Assembly: GCA_934317185.1 (NCBI GenBank)
Contig: CAKREJ010000013.1
Location: 1-27,423 of the forward strand
From: an uncultured Anaerobutyricum sp.
Lineage (GTDB): Bacteria > Bacillota > Clostridia > Lachnospirales > Lachnospiraceae
Direction of reading: 5' to 3'
DNA: 27,423 nucleotides
Position 1 is the first letter of the stretch; every line of letters starts with the position of its first letter. The translations under genes and the position numbers were made by a program. Positions 1 to 8,463 of this stretch are shown in pieces. The notes under the pieces are model-generated. The model worked only from the letters and a program-made list of their open reading frames with translations. It was not told where the DNA came from and made no database searches.

Positions 1-19
1 AAAAAATTTTTGCTGCCAT
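1..19 (-). CDS. ilvC: Start of a ketol-acid reductoisomerase-like gene (partial)
   Basis: Only the first six codons (MAAKIF) are inside the window; the gene continues beyond the left edge. The start is ATG at 19-17, preceded by a strong AGGAGG site (complement of 28-33). The MAAKI-type N-terminus is typical of clostridial IlvC as I remember it, and ilvN lies directly upstream on the same strand, so IlvC, the second step of branched-chain amino acid synthesis, is the natural reading. Six residues cannot prove it; the identification rests mostly on context. Confidence 0.5.
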
Positions 20-107
20 TTTTTGTTCCTCCTGTAATAATTATAAAAATTAATTTATTCAATTATCAAAATTGATTCTATCTCTTCTGATAAGAATTTC
101 AATCGTT

Positions 108-176
108 ATAATACTCCTCTTTATTTCATAAATCAAGGCAATTTTGCGTATTTCTTAAAAAAATTTTCTAAAAAAT
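108..176 (-). promoter_or_regulatory. Promoter and CodY-like box upstream of the ilvC-like gene
   Basis: On the minus strand a -35 TTGATT (136-131) is followed after 17 bp by a -10 TATTAT (113-108). Just upstream, 176-162 reads ATTTTTTAGAAAATT, which differs at two of 15 places from the CodY consensus AATTTTCWGAAAATT. CodY represses branched-chain amino acid genes in many Firmicutes, so the placement makes sense. The region is very AT-rich, so a chance match is possible. The rest of 20-231 holds only an untranslated leader; I see no T-box there. Confidence 0.45.
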
Positions 177-231
177 GAATTAAGTCATCCATTTGCCTTC
201 ATTTGTCTAAAAAATACTACGGATTTTCAAT

Positions 232-265
232 AAAAAAAGAAGGGATATTCAAATATCCCTTCTTT
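232..265 (-). terminator. Rho-independent terminator after ilvN
   Basis: A perfect 14-bp stem (236-249 with 252-265) is followed, reading on the minus strand, by a run of seven T (238-232). It lies 108 bp past the ilvN stop and separates the LCP-ilvN transcript from the ilvC promoter. Confidence 0.85.
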
Positions 266-292
266 CATACACAATAGATTTACGATTCATTC

Positions 293-312
293 AAGAATGC
301 CCCGGCATTCTT
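293..312. repeat. Palindromic intergenic element, copy 1
   Basis: Perfect 9-bp arms AAGAATGCC / GGCATTCTT separated by two bases, in the ilvN 3' region. Similar imperfect palindromes follow the second eutL-like gene (17057-17076) and the Nudix gene (21871-21892). On the minus strand the three fit AAGAATGNCNNGGYATTYTY. None has a good T-run. Confidence 0.5.
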
Positions 313-373
313 GCTGCGAGATGTGCGTCACGGGAGTCATCTCACATCTGATATACTGCAGTAATGTACAAAA

Positions 374-865
374 TCAGTTCAGAGTACTTACCCCTCTTCC
401 AAGTCCGGTAATTCCAGTACGAACCATCTCTAATACTTCAAAATCTGCCATAAGGTTCAAAAATGCATCCAGTTTATTCTGATTACCGGTAAGTTCGATC
501 ATAAGAGAGTTGGCTGCAACATCGACAACTTTTGCACGGAAAATATCTGCAATTGCGATAATCTCCTGCTTTTCCTTCTTATCTGCCATCACCTTCACAA
601 GTACAAGTTCCCGGCATACGGAATGATTATTTTCAAGTTCCACAATTTTACGAACTTCTACCAGTTTAGCAATCTGATTACGAATCTGTTCAAGAATCTG
701 ATTATCGCCGCTCACAGCAACCGTAATACGTGTGTACTTTGGATCATTCGTGATTCCTGCTGTAATACTGTCAATATTATATCCACGCCGACTAAAAAGA
801 GCTGCTACTCTTGCCAGAACACCGGGATTATTATCTACTAAAAGAGATAAAACAATCTGTCTCAT
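374..865 (-). CDS. ilvN: Acetolactate synthase regulatory (small) subunit
   Basis: Regulatory subunit of acetohydroxyacid synthase, the first common enzyme of valine, leucine and isoleucine synthesis; it binds the catalytic subunit and confers valine feedback inhibition. The 163 residues match the usual length of the family. An N-terminal ACT domain begins at once (VDNNPGVLARVAALFSRRGY at residues 10-29), and the C-terminal half (about 84-158) is the conserved small-subunit domain. The catalytic ilvB, normally just upstream, is absent; the LCP envelope gene ends 17 bp before this start, so the two are probably cotranscribed. A strong terminator lies downstream, then a separately promoted ilvC-like gene. 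Confidence 0.95.
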   Translation of the reverse strand: MRQIVLSLLVDNNPGVLARVAALFSRRGYNIDSITAGITNDPKYTRITVAVSGDNQILEQIRNQIAKLVEVRKIVELENNHSVCRELVLVKVMADKKEKQEIIAIADIFRAKVVDVAANSLMIELTGNQNKLDAFLNLMADFEVLEMVRTGITGLGRGVSTLN

Positions 866-882
866 AATATTATCCTCCGATA

Positions 883-2001
883 TTAATATGTAGAGATACC
901 CTCCGTCTTTTCCGGATAGTATCCATCTATAAATTTATCATTACCGATTCCATAAGAATCGTTAATACCCGGGTCTTCTCCAATGCCAAAAACAAAGTAT
1001 TGCAGAGCTTTTTTGTTCGCTTCGTAATCTACCTGCATTACCCATGCACCATTACCGCTTAAACGTCCTTCTGTATATGAACCCTCATATGGAATACGAA
1101 GCTGTTCTATCTCTGTTGCTCCCATTGTAATAACTGAGGTCAGAAGACTTCTGATCTGTTTTTCTGTAAGGTCTGTCGTAACATATTTCAGTGCTTTCAT
1201 ACAGATATTTGTGATGGTCATAATATCTTCGCTCTTTAATTCATTAAATACGGAAATAAGAATCTTACGCTGACGGTCTGTACGACCAAATTCTCCTGTA
1301 ATATCCTGACGAATTCGGCAATATGCCAATGCCTGATATGGTGTAAGCATATTGTCTCCGGCTTTTACATTTTTCTCTCCATGTTTGGAATTTACATAAG
1401 CTGTTTTTAAGAAATAAGCCTCTGCTTCTGTAAGTTCCATTGGCACTCCGCCAATCAGGTCAACAACTTCACGGAATGCTTCCATGTCAACTTCTACATA
1501 TCCATCCAGCTTGATACCAAAATTTTCTGCAATTGTCTCATATTCAAGCTGAACACCACCATAAGAATAGGCTGCATTAAATTTATGATAACCATATCCC
1601 GGAATATCAATATACATATCTCGCATAAGAGATGTCAGTTTTAACTTACCATTCTTTAAATCAATCGTTGCAATCATTGTGGAATCAGAACGACCAGCTT
1701 CTGTTTCATCAGAACGTTTATCACATCCGATCAGAAGAATATTTACAACATCCTGATCATATTCAAGATCTGCATCTACAACATCCGCATCCTTTAACGC
1801 AGTCTTTGTATCGGTCGTAATCGTATTGGTTGCTGCTTTATAATAGGCAGCTACCGCCCCTCCTGCTGCGGAAGCGACAAACAATACTGTAAGAAAGAAG
1901 CACATGAATACCTGTGCAATTCTTCTGCCCTTTCTTCCACGCTTGCGGACTTTTTTCGCTTTTTTATTGTCTATATTTTTGTCTGTATTTGTCTCTTTCA
2001 A
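883..2001 (-). CDS. LCP (LytR-CpsA-Psr) family cell-wall glycopolymer ligase
   Basis: Membrane-anchored enzyme of the family that moves lipid-linked glycopolymers such as teichoic acids or capsule onto peptidoglycan outside the cell. The 372 residues have a Lys/Arg-rich cytoplasmic tail (13-28), one membrane helix (about 29-53) and an extracellular LCP domain (about 86-260). That domain carries the family signatures LLIGCDKR (89-96), GRSDSTM (103-109) and LMRDMYIDIPGYG (125-137), which contribute the arginines and aspartates holding Mg2+ and the polyprenyl pyrophosphate. The start is TTG, supported by AGGAGG nine bases upstream (complement of 2011-2016). ilvN follows after 17 bp. Family members are often annotated as transcriptional attenuators, which is outdated; the exact polymer cannot be told. 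Confidence 0.9.
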   Translation of the reverse strand: MKETNTDKNIDNKKAKKVRKRGRKGRRIAQVFMCFFLTVLFVASAAGGAVAAYYKAATNTITTDTKTALKDADVVDADLEYDQDVVNILLIGCDKRSDETEAGRSDSTMIATIDLKNGKLKLTSLMRDMYIDIPGYGYHKFNAAYSYGGVQLEYETIAENFGIKLDGYVEVDMEAFREVVDLIGGVPMELTEAEAYFLKTAYVNSKHGEKNVKAGDNMLTPYQALAYCRIRQDITGEFGRTDRQRKILISVFNELKSEDIMTITNICMKALKYVTTDLTEKQIRSLLTSVITMGATEIEQLRIPYEGSYTEGRLSGNGAWVMQVDYEANKKALQYFVFGIGEDPGINDSYGIGNDKFIDGYYPEKTEGISTY

Positions 2002-2038
2002 ACTTTAAAACCTCCTGTACGAAAAACTCTTTTTATAC

Positions 2039-2065
2039 ATTATACTAATTTTTCCACTATTGCAA
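2039..2065 (-). promoter_or_regulatory. Candidate promoter of the LCP-ilvN transcript
   Basis: Minus-strand TTGCAA (2065-2060) and TATAAT (2044-2039) are separated by 15 bp, shorter than ideal. They sit between the GT2 stop and the LCP start, about 40 bp before the TTG codon. Confidence 0.4.
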
Positions 2066-2088
2066 GTTAAAATTTCTTAAAGTTCGCT

Positions 2089-3009
2089 TTATTTCCAGTA
2101 AGAAGGATTAAGAGATATTTTAAGAATCCACTTTTTCGGAAGTTTTTTATAATTTTTTCCAAGACGATATCCAATATATTTTGCAGCATTTTGCATAATT
2201 ATTTTGGGAACATAAGCAAACTGTCCTTTTTTAATAAAATACCTTAATGTCATTTTTACAAGACGTATCCCTTCTGATTCCGATTTTACTTCCGTAAAAA
2301 GCCCACCTGCATCTACCTGTGAAACTGCCAGATCAAAATTTCTCTTTAATTGTTCTTTTGCCGTATAATTATGCCAGTGCCATACTTTTGCATCAGCAAC
2401 ATAAGCAATCTTTTTTTCGGCTTCGATTAAATGTGATGCAAAAATCATATCTTCATTAAATATCGTGTGCAGTGGAAAACCACCTAATGCATCATATTCT
2501 GTCTTACGATATGCCGCACAGACATTAGAACAGAAAAATGTTTTAATTCCCAATGTGTCTAAATCTTCTTTGCTCTTGATTCGACTTTCCTTTGGATAAT
2601 TAAAAATTCTAGTATAAGCTTCAATTGGATTATCTTTCTTATCTGCCATCTGTCTGCCATAAGCTGCACAGACATCTTCATTCTCAAATGGTTTTATTAA
2701 ATTTTCAATAAGATATTCATCAGCCGGAATCGCATCTTGTGTTAAAAGAATCATAATATCCCCATCACACATCGCTGCTGCCCTGTTTCTTGTTCCACCG
2801 TGATCAAATTCCGGTTTTGTTATATGGATAATCTCTCCTTGCTTTAATGTAGAAAATACTCTGCTGTGAAAAAATTTCTCTTCGGTATTGATCAGAAGAA
2901 TTTTCTGTGGTTGTACTGTCTGCTTTTTCAACATACGAAGGCATTTTTCTAACTTTTCATCCGGATGATATGTCGGGATAATTACATCAATCTTTTTCAT
3001 CTCGTTCAT
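2089..3009 (-). CDS. GT2-family glycosyltransferase, rhamnosyltransferase-like
   Basis: Cytoplasmic GT-A transferase that adds a sugar from a nucleotide donor to a growing surface glycan. The nucleotide-binding strand DVIIPTY is at residues 8-14, the DHGGTRN motif seen in rhamnosyltransferase-like GT2 proteins at 69-75, the TQDA metal-site equivalent of DXD at 90-93, and the catalytic-base region NED near 185-187. The ORF is open further upstream, but the ATG at 3009 has AGGTGG five bases before it (3015-3020), giving 306 residues. No membrane segments are obvious. The LCP ligase gene next downstream makes a role in wall polysaccharide plausible; sugar and acceptor are unknown. Confidence 0.82.
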   Translation of the reverse strand: MNEMKKIDVIIPTYHPDEKLEKCLRMLKKQTVQPQKILLINTEEKFFHSRVFSTLKQGEIIHITKPEFDHGGTRNRAAAMCDGDIMILLTQDAIPADEYLIENLIKPFENEDVCAAYGRQMADKKDNPIEAYTRIFNYPKESRIKSKEDLDTLGIKTFFCSNVCAAYRKTEYDALGGFPLHTIFNEDMIFASHLIEAEKKIAYVADAKVWHWHNYTAKEQLKRNFDLAVSQVDAGGLFTEVKSESEGIRLVKMTLRYFIKKGQFAYVPKIIMQNAAKYIGYRLGKNYKKLPKKWILKISLNPSYWK

Positions 3010-3131
3010 TCGTACCACCTTTTCGTTTTGCCGCCGCTTCCGGAACAACGCAATAATTCAATTTATCTGATCTGTAATCTTAATGATTATTTGCAAATTA
3101 TTCCGAAAGAGCTATTTCATTAATAAATATT

Positions 3132-5606
3132 TTACTCCGCAAGAAGCTTTTTTGCAAGACGTACTGCATCTGCTGCATCTTTTGAATAGCCATCTGCACC
3201 TATCTCATCTGCAAAACTTTGTGTTGTTACTGCACCACCAATCATTACCTTTACGTTAAGATTTTCTTTTTTCTTTAAAGCGATCGTATCTTTCATACGC
3301 ATCATTGTCGTTGTCATTAAAGCTGACAATACGATAATAGAGGCTTCATGTTCTTTTGCTGCCGCAATAATTTTATCTGCCGGAACATCCTTTCCAAGAT
3401 CAATCACCTCATATCCGTAATTACGAAGCATTAAGGCAACAAGATTTTTTCCGATATCATGAATGTCACCTTCTACAGTTGCGATAATAATTGTTGGCAT
3501 TTTTTCATTAGAATCACTTTCTTTAAGAAGAGGCTCTAAATATTCGACTGCCTGTTCCATTGCATTTGCACTTGAAATCAACTGTGGAAGAAAATAAATC
3601 TGTTTATCAAATAAAACACCAACTTCATTGATGGCAGGAATCAATATTCCATCAAGAATTACTCCAGGCTTTGTACCTGCTTCTAACTCTGCTTTTACAA
3701 GATCAACAATTCCATCTTTATTTCCTTTTAATACTGCCTCAAATACAGGAGTTTTCTTTTTATCAGAATCCTTGTCAACGTTATCGGCAACCGCCGGTGC
3801 ATTTTTTTTGATAGTATTGTTACCGCTGCTTTGTATTGCCTTTGCCATTGCTGCTTCTTTTAAAGGAGCCATTCGTTGAATCTGTTCAATATAAGCAACA
3901 TCAGAGCCTTCTTTATTACGCAGAAGATCAGAAGCAAAAGAAATTCCCATCAAAAGCTGATTCGATGGATTTGCGATTGCCATAGTAAGTCCATTTGCAA
4001 TTGCCATTGCTGCAAACGCTCCATTTACATAAGGTCTTTCCGGGAGTCCAAAAGAAATATTTGAAAGTCCCATTGTTGTACAAAGTTTTAAATCTTCTTT
4101 ACAATAACGAATCGTTTCTAACGTTTCCAATGCCGCATTCTTATTTGCACCAACAGTTGCAACCAGGCCATCCACGATAATCTGATTTTTTGAAATTCCA
4201 AGACTTGCAGCTCTCTCTAAAATTTCGTCAATGATTGCTTTCTTTTCTTCAATAGTCTTTGGCAGTCCCTTGTCGGAAAGCGGTAACAGAATAAACATTG
4301 CCCCGTATTTTTTTGCCAGCGGAAGAAGATTGTCAATTTTTTCTTTTTCAAGGGAAATGGAATTAATAAGAGCACGTCCCGGATATGCACGAAGTGCTGC
4401 TTCCATGACTTCCACATAGCTTGTATCAATACACAGAGGCAGACTGGAAACCATTGTCACTTTAGAGATAGCTTTTAACATCATTTCTTTTTCATCAATA
4501 CCATTCGTACCCATATTGATATCGAGGATATGTGCACCCATTTCCTCCTGCTGTTCTGCCATCTCTTCTACAAGATTTAATTTACCTGCACGAAGTTCTT
4601 CCTGCAATTTTTTCTTTCCGGTTGGATTAATTCTTTCTCCGATAACGAGAAACTTTCCATCTAATGCAATTTCCTGACTCTTTCTTTCGGAAGCAAGCAT
4701 AACCGGATGTTCATTATGCGGAGCTTTGGTCGTAAGTCCGGCTACCTTTTTCGAAAGCATTTGAATATGCTTTGGCGTTGTGCCACAACAACCACCGATT
4801 AATCCTGCTCCTGCCTTAATAAACTCTGGACCCCAGGATGCAAATTCTTCTGGGAGCATTGGGTATACTGTAACTCCGTCCTGTAAAACAGGAAGACCTG
4901 CATTAGGTTTTGCAAGAAGTGGAACCTCGGCGTATTCTTTCATTTTGCGGATAATCGGAATCATTTCCTTTGGACCGGTAGAACAGTTAACACCAATGAC
5001 ATCCGCTCCAATGCTCTGTAAAACGACAACCGCCGTTATCGGATCGGTTCCATATAAAGTTCTTCCGTCTTCCTGAAATGTCAGAGAGGTAATTATCGGA
5101 AGGTCACAGACTTTTTTAATTGCAATTACAGCAGCTCTCGTTTCTGCAAGGCTCATCATCGTTTCTATAACAAAAAGATCTACGCCGGCTTCTGTTAAAT
5201 ATCTTGCCTGTTCTTTATATATATCAATCAGTGTTTCAAGTTTCATTGGTCCTACAGGTTCTAATGCGATACCAGTCATTGTCATATCACCTGCAACCAG
5301 TGCTTTATCACCCGCTGCTTTTTTACTCAGAGCAACTAATTTTTTATTAATTTCTTCTGCACGTTCTGAAAGACCATATTCCTCCAGCTTAATGCGATTT
5401 CCCGAAAAAGTAGGAGCATACAGAATGTTTGTTCCTGCTTCTACAAAAGATTTTTGCAATGCAATTAATTTATCCTCATTCTCAAGAATCCATTCTTCCG
5501 GGCATACTCCCGGCGTCATTCCGACTTTTTGAAGATTTGAACCGGTTGCTCCATCTAAAATAACAGGTTTTTGCTGTATCATTGTATAAAGTTCCTGTGT
5601 AGTCAT
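3132..5606 (-). CDS. metH: Cobalamin-dependent methionine synthase lacking the activation domain
   Basis: Transfers the methyl group of 5-methyltetrahydrofolate through cobalamin to homocysteine, giving methionine. Domains in order: homocysteine-binding barrel (about 1-290) with zinc cysteines in GVNCSTG (Cys208) and GGCCGTTP (Cys273, Cys274); pterin-binding barrel (about 315-570) with GERINPTGKKK; helical cap (about 635-690); and cobalamin-binding Rossmann domain with DIHDIG, whose His716 is the lower cobalt ligand. The protein stops at 824 residues, so the C-terminal AdoMet activation domain of the roughly 1,200-residue E. coli enzyme is missing; clostridial MetH proteins are often like this and are presumably reactivated by a separate protein. 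The preceding gene encodes the MTHFR that makes the methyl donor. I see no cobalamin or SAM riboswitch upstream. Confidence 0.95.
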   Translation of the reverse strand: MTTQELYTMIQQKPVILDGATGSNLQKVGMTPGVCPEEWILENEDKLIALQKSFVEAGTNILYAPTFSGNRIKLEEYGLSERAEEINKKLVALSKKAAGDKALVAGDMTMTGIALEPVGPMKLETLIDIYKEQARYLTEAGVDLFVIETMMSLAETRAAVIAIKKVCDLPIITSLTFQEDGRTLYGTDPITAVVVLQSIGADVIGVNCSTGPKEMIPIIRKMKEYAEVPLLAKPNAGLPVLQDGVTVYPMLPEEFASWGPEFIKAGAGLIGGCCGTTPKHIQMLSKKVAGLTTKAPHNEHPVMLASERKSQEIALDGKFLVIGERINPTGKKKLQEELRAGKLNLVEEMAEQQEEMGAHILDINMGTNGIDEKEMMLKAISKVTMVSSLPLCIDTSYVEVMEAALRAYPGRALINSISLEKEKIDNLLPLAKKYGAMFILLPLSDKGLPKTIEEKKAIIDEILERAASLGISKNQIIVDGLVATVGANKNAALETLETIRYCKEDLKLCTTMGLSNISFGLPERPYVNGAFAAMAIANGLTMAIANPSNQLLMGISFASDLLRNKEGSDVAYIEQIQRMAPLKEAAMAKAIQSSGNNTIKKNAPAVADNVDKDSDKKKTPVFEAVLKGNKDGIVDLVKAELEAGTKPGVILDGILIPAINEVGVLFDKQIYFLPQLISSANAMEQAVEYLEPLLKESDSNEKMPTIIIATVEGDIHDIGKNLVALMLRNYGYEVIDLGKDVPADKIIAAAKEHEASIIVLSALMTTTMMRMKDTIALKKKENLNVKVMIGGAVTTQSFADEIGADGYSKDAADAVRLAKKLLAE

Positions 5607-5723
5607 GTTCTATTCATTCCTTTGCTATTTTATTTGTAACCTCACCAAGCCATATCGTACTTTAAATCACTTTATTTTCATTAAGTTTATTTCTAAATTA
5701 TGCGGTATTATAATTCTGAACCA

Positions 5724-7625
5724 TTATACAAAATTTAGTATAGACTTTATGAGTGAAACTCTGTTAAATGGTGTCATAAAATAAAAGCCTGCCCCGATAC
5801 CTTTTCCCATTTTTATAATTTCTTTTGAAACTTCAATTGCTGCTCCCTCATATTCTTCTCTGGATGCACCCTCCTTGTATTTTTCAACGACATGATCCGG
5901 AACATGAATGCCCGGCATCTCATTCTTAATGAAAAGAGCATTTCTTCTGCTGACAAGAGGCATGATTCCTATTAAAATTTTGGCTCCGGTTTTCTCTTTT
6001 AAAAAGGCAAGGCGTTCTATTCCTTCCTCATCATATACAGGCTGTGTCAGAAAATAACTGCATCCTGCTTCCATTTTTTTAAGCATTCTGCCCGCAATGT
6101 TCTCCGGACTGGCACCATTTTGATTTAATGCACCTCCGTAAAAAACCGTATCTTTCTTAAAAACTTCCTGATTCATGTCCTGAACAAACTTCATAAGACG
6201 TATTGAATTAAAATCAAAGACACTTTTGGTAAATTCTCGGTCTTCTCTTGCTACAGGATCACCCGTAACAAACAAATAATTACGCATTCCATTCACATAA
6301 CTTCCAAGTAGTCCGCTTCTAATCGCTACTCTGTTTTTATCACGGCAGGCAATGTGTGGCATTACATCAATTCCTGTCTCCATTTTTATTTTTGCTGCCA
6401 TCAAAGAAGAATCTGCTCTTGAACGGGCAAGAGGGGAATCTGCAATTGTAATAATATCCGTTTTTGTAGAAAGAAGTTCCTTTGCACCATTTACAAGCTT
6501 CGTATCATCTGCATCAAATGGCGGATCTAATTCTACAGCACATACAATTTCTCCAGCTTCAAGCTTTTGACGAAATGTGTTTAAAGTTTTTTCTTTATTT
6601 GAAATTTCTTCCAGGTTATCCGTCTGTTTTATATTGTTAAGACCTTTTTTTCGTTTCTCTGTCCTTTTTGTTATATCTCCCCAAACAATTTTTATCGGGG
6701 AATTTTCTGATTTTTTTGCTTTAAAAATAATTCGGAATATTTCTTTGATGTAATCCGGAGTAGTACCACAGCAACCGCCAAGAATATTAACTCCAAGTTC
6801 AGAAAGCTCCGCAATTTTTTCACCGAAATAAGTAACGCTGTCTGAATATACCGCACGCCCTCTTACAATCTGCGGATAACCACAGTTTGGCAAAGCTGTT
6901 AAAGCCATGTCATCCGGCACACCAAATTCTTCAATATAAGATTTTAAAAACTTTTTCATATGTGCGCTACCAATACCACAGTTTAAACCCGCACCGTCAA
7001 GAAGTCCACTATTAACCGCTTCTTGTAAAATAGTTTTGTAATGAAAACCAGTTCGGCTATATCCCGTTGGTGTCAGCGAAAACTGCCCGATAATAAAAGC
7101 ACCTGGCATACTCTTTCTAATATATTCCGCTATCTTTAATACATATTGTGTATCTGGGAAAGTTTCTAATACAAAAATTTCTGCACCCGCTTCTAAAAAA
7201 ATATCACATATTTCATAATACTGCTGTAATATTTCTGATTCTTCACTGTCACTATCTTCTAACATAGGTCCGATATCTGCCGCCGTAAAAACAGGATATT
7301 CTTCGGAAGCTGCCTCCTGTGCCACTTCTTTTGCCAGACGATATCCTGACTGTACAAATTCTTTAAAATCTATTTTTTCAAAAAAAGCTGCTCTTTTTCG
7401 CTTTAATGTCAGGAAAGTATCCTTGTTAGCCAAAAAAGTATTGCTTCTTAAAAGCTGTGCACCACTTTTTACATATTGTCTGTGAATCTGGCGCACGATT
7501 TCCGGATTTGTAATATTGGCTTCCTCTGAGCAGATATAAATTTCTTCTTCTATGGAATCAAAATACGTTCCCATTGCACCATCTGTTAATAGTTTATGTT
7601 TTTCTAAATAACTTCTTATGTTCAT
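5724..7625 (-). CDS. Bifunctional homocysteine S-methyltransferase / methylenetetrahydrofolate reductase
   Basis: A fusion like Bacillus YitJ. The N-terminal barrel (about 1-300) transfers methyl groups to homocysteine and keeps its zinc cysteines in GLNCGIG (Cys216) and GGCCGTTP (Cys285, Cys286). A charged linker (about 305-350) leads to a MetF-type FAD barrel (about 350-633) that reduces methylene-THF to methyl-THF. The ORF opens with GTG at 7643, but the ATG at 7625 has AGGA nine bases upstream (complement of 7635-7638) and fits the promoter at 7649-7678, so I take it (633 residues). metH follows after 117 bp: this gene makes the methyl donor and metH uses it. Two homocysteine methyltransferase domains in a row are redundant on paper; the N-terminal one may use another donor. 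Confidence 0.92.
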   Translation of the reverse strand: MNIRSYLEKHKLLTDGAMGTYFDSIEEEIYICSEEANITNPEIVRQIHRQYVKSGAQLLRSNTFLANKDTFLTLKRKRAAFFEKIDFKEFVQSGYRLAKEVAQEAASEEYPVFTAADIGPMLEDSDSEESEILQQYYEICDIFLEAGAEIFVLETFPDTQYVLKIAEYIRKSMPGAFIIGQFSLTPTGYSRTGFHYKTILQEAVNSGLLDGAGLNCGIGSAHMKKFLKSYIEEFGVPDDMALTALPNCGYPQIVRGRAVYSDSVTYFGEKIAELSELGVNILGGCCGTTPDYIKEIFRIIFKAKKSENSPIKIVWGDITKRTEKRKKGLNNIKQTDNLEEISNKEKTLNTFRQKLEAGEIVCAVELDPPFDADDTKLVNGAKELLSTKTDIITIADSPLARSRADSSLMAAKIKMETGIDVMPHIACRDKNRVAIRSGLLGSYVNGMRNYLFVTGDPVAREDREFTKSVFDFNSIRLMKFVQDMNQEVFKKDTVFYGGALNQNGASPENIAGRMLKKMEAGCSYFLTQPVYDEEGIERLAFLKEKTGAKILIGIMPLVSRRNALFIKNEMPGIHVPDHVVEKYKEGASREEYEGAAIEVSKEIIKMGKGIGAGFYFMTPFNRVSLIKSILNFV

Positions 7626-7648
7626 TCTTATCAGTCCTGTCACTTAAT

Positions 7649-7678
7649 ATTATAAAAAAATCCCGTAGCATCTGTCAG
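7649..7678 (-). promoter_or_regulatory. Promoter of the methionine genes, embedded in the upstream terminator
   Basis: Minus-strand CTGACA (7678-7673) and a perfect TATAAT (7654-7649) are 18 bp apart. Transcription would start near 7642, leaving a leader of about 17 bases before ATG 7625. The boxes overlap the terminator stem and its T-run. Confidence 0.6.
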
Positions 7679-7712
7679 GAGTAAATCACTTATCAGAACA
7701 GCTACAGGATTT
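7654..7712 (-). terminator. Terminator after the 236-residue hypothetical gene
   Basis: Twelve-base arms 7658-7669 and 7701-7712 pair with one C/A mismatch, and a T-run (7660-7654) follows on the minus strand. The long loop contains a second, weaker hairpin. It begins just after the stop codon at 7718. Confidence 0.75.
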
Positions 7713-7717
7713 ATACA

Positions 7718-8428
7718 TTAAACTTCTGTTACCTTACCTTCGTATTCAAGCAGCAATCTGCCCTTCATTCCACAGGCAATTGCAAGCTTTCTCATACAAC
7801 GCATCATAGAACGATTATCATCTACCCCATAACGATCAATAATATCAACATACTTATCAATCGCATCCATGGCATTCTTATCAGAAAGATAGAAGGTTTC
7901 AATAATCTCTTCTATATTGCTGCGTTTTGATGTTGTAAAATATAATAATGTAATCTGAAGACCAGTAAAAACATTATATAACGCTCTGTTATAATCTGCC
8001 ATTCCTGACTTCAAAAAGGCATATAAATCACTCAAACGCATTGTATCAATATCATCAATATGCATATCGTAGCTTCTTAGCTTATTCTCTACATCAATAT
8101 CCATGATAATAGAGCTGATCATCATTGCTACCTGAAAGCCATCAATGTCATTATCACTCTTTGCACGTAATACAGGTGCGTTATTACTCATCTGCTGACA
8201 ATAAATAATATCACGAATCAATGCATTTTCAAAGAGGTGATTTTCTAAAGTATTATCTACCTTAACGATAAACTCTTTTTTTCCGGTATCCATAGCAACC
8301 GGACGGCTGCAATCTTCTTCATTCTCCGGGTCTAACTTCACAAGCTTAATTGGATAAATCAGCCCCTCCGTAATATCTTTATAAATGGCTTCTGTCTTTT
8401 CAGAAAGCACTTTTCCTAAAATTTCCAT
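7718..8428 (-). CDS. Hypothetical protein, 236 residues
   Basis: I do not recognise the family. The protein is acidic, probably cytosolic and helical, with no signal peptide, membrane helix, nucleotide-binding motif or metal-binding Cys/His cluster. The N-terminal part looks strand-rich (about 20-60), and the remainder reads as amphipathic helices with an Asp-rich middle (residues about 90-140). It is a single gene: a good promoter and a structured leader lie upstream, a terminator immediately downstream. The start ATG has purine-rich GGAAGGAAGAAGGA before it. Codon use matches the neighbours, so there is no sign of recent transfer. That such a plain protein has its own structured leader is the main point of interest. 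Confidence 0.8.
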   Translation of the reverse strand: MEILGKVLSEKTEAIYKDITEGLIYPIKLVKLDPENEEDCSRPVAMDTGKKEFIVKVDNTLENHLFENALIRDIIYCQQMSNNAPVLRAKSDNDIDGFQVAMMISSIIMDIDVENKLRSYDMHIDDIDTMRLSDLYAFLKSGMADYNRALYNVFTGLQITLLYFTTSKRSNIEEIIETFYLSDKNAMDAIDKYVDIIDRYGVDDNRSMMRCMRKLAIACGMKGRLLLEYEGKVTEV

Positions 8429-8463
8429 TATCCTTCTTCCTTCCTTTTCGTATCCTGTACTCG

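Noticed and set aside
5607..5723. Cobalamin or SAM riboswitch before metH
   Set aside because: 117 AT-rich bases without the conserved cores or stable stems; also none before the upstream fusion gene.
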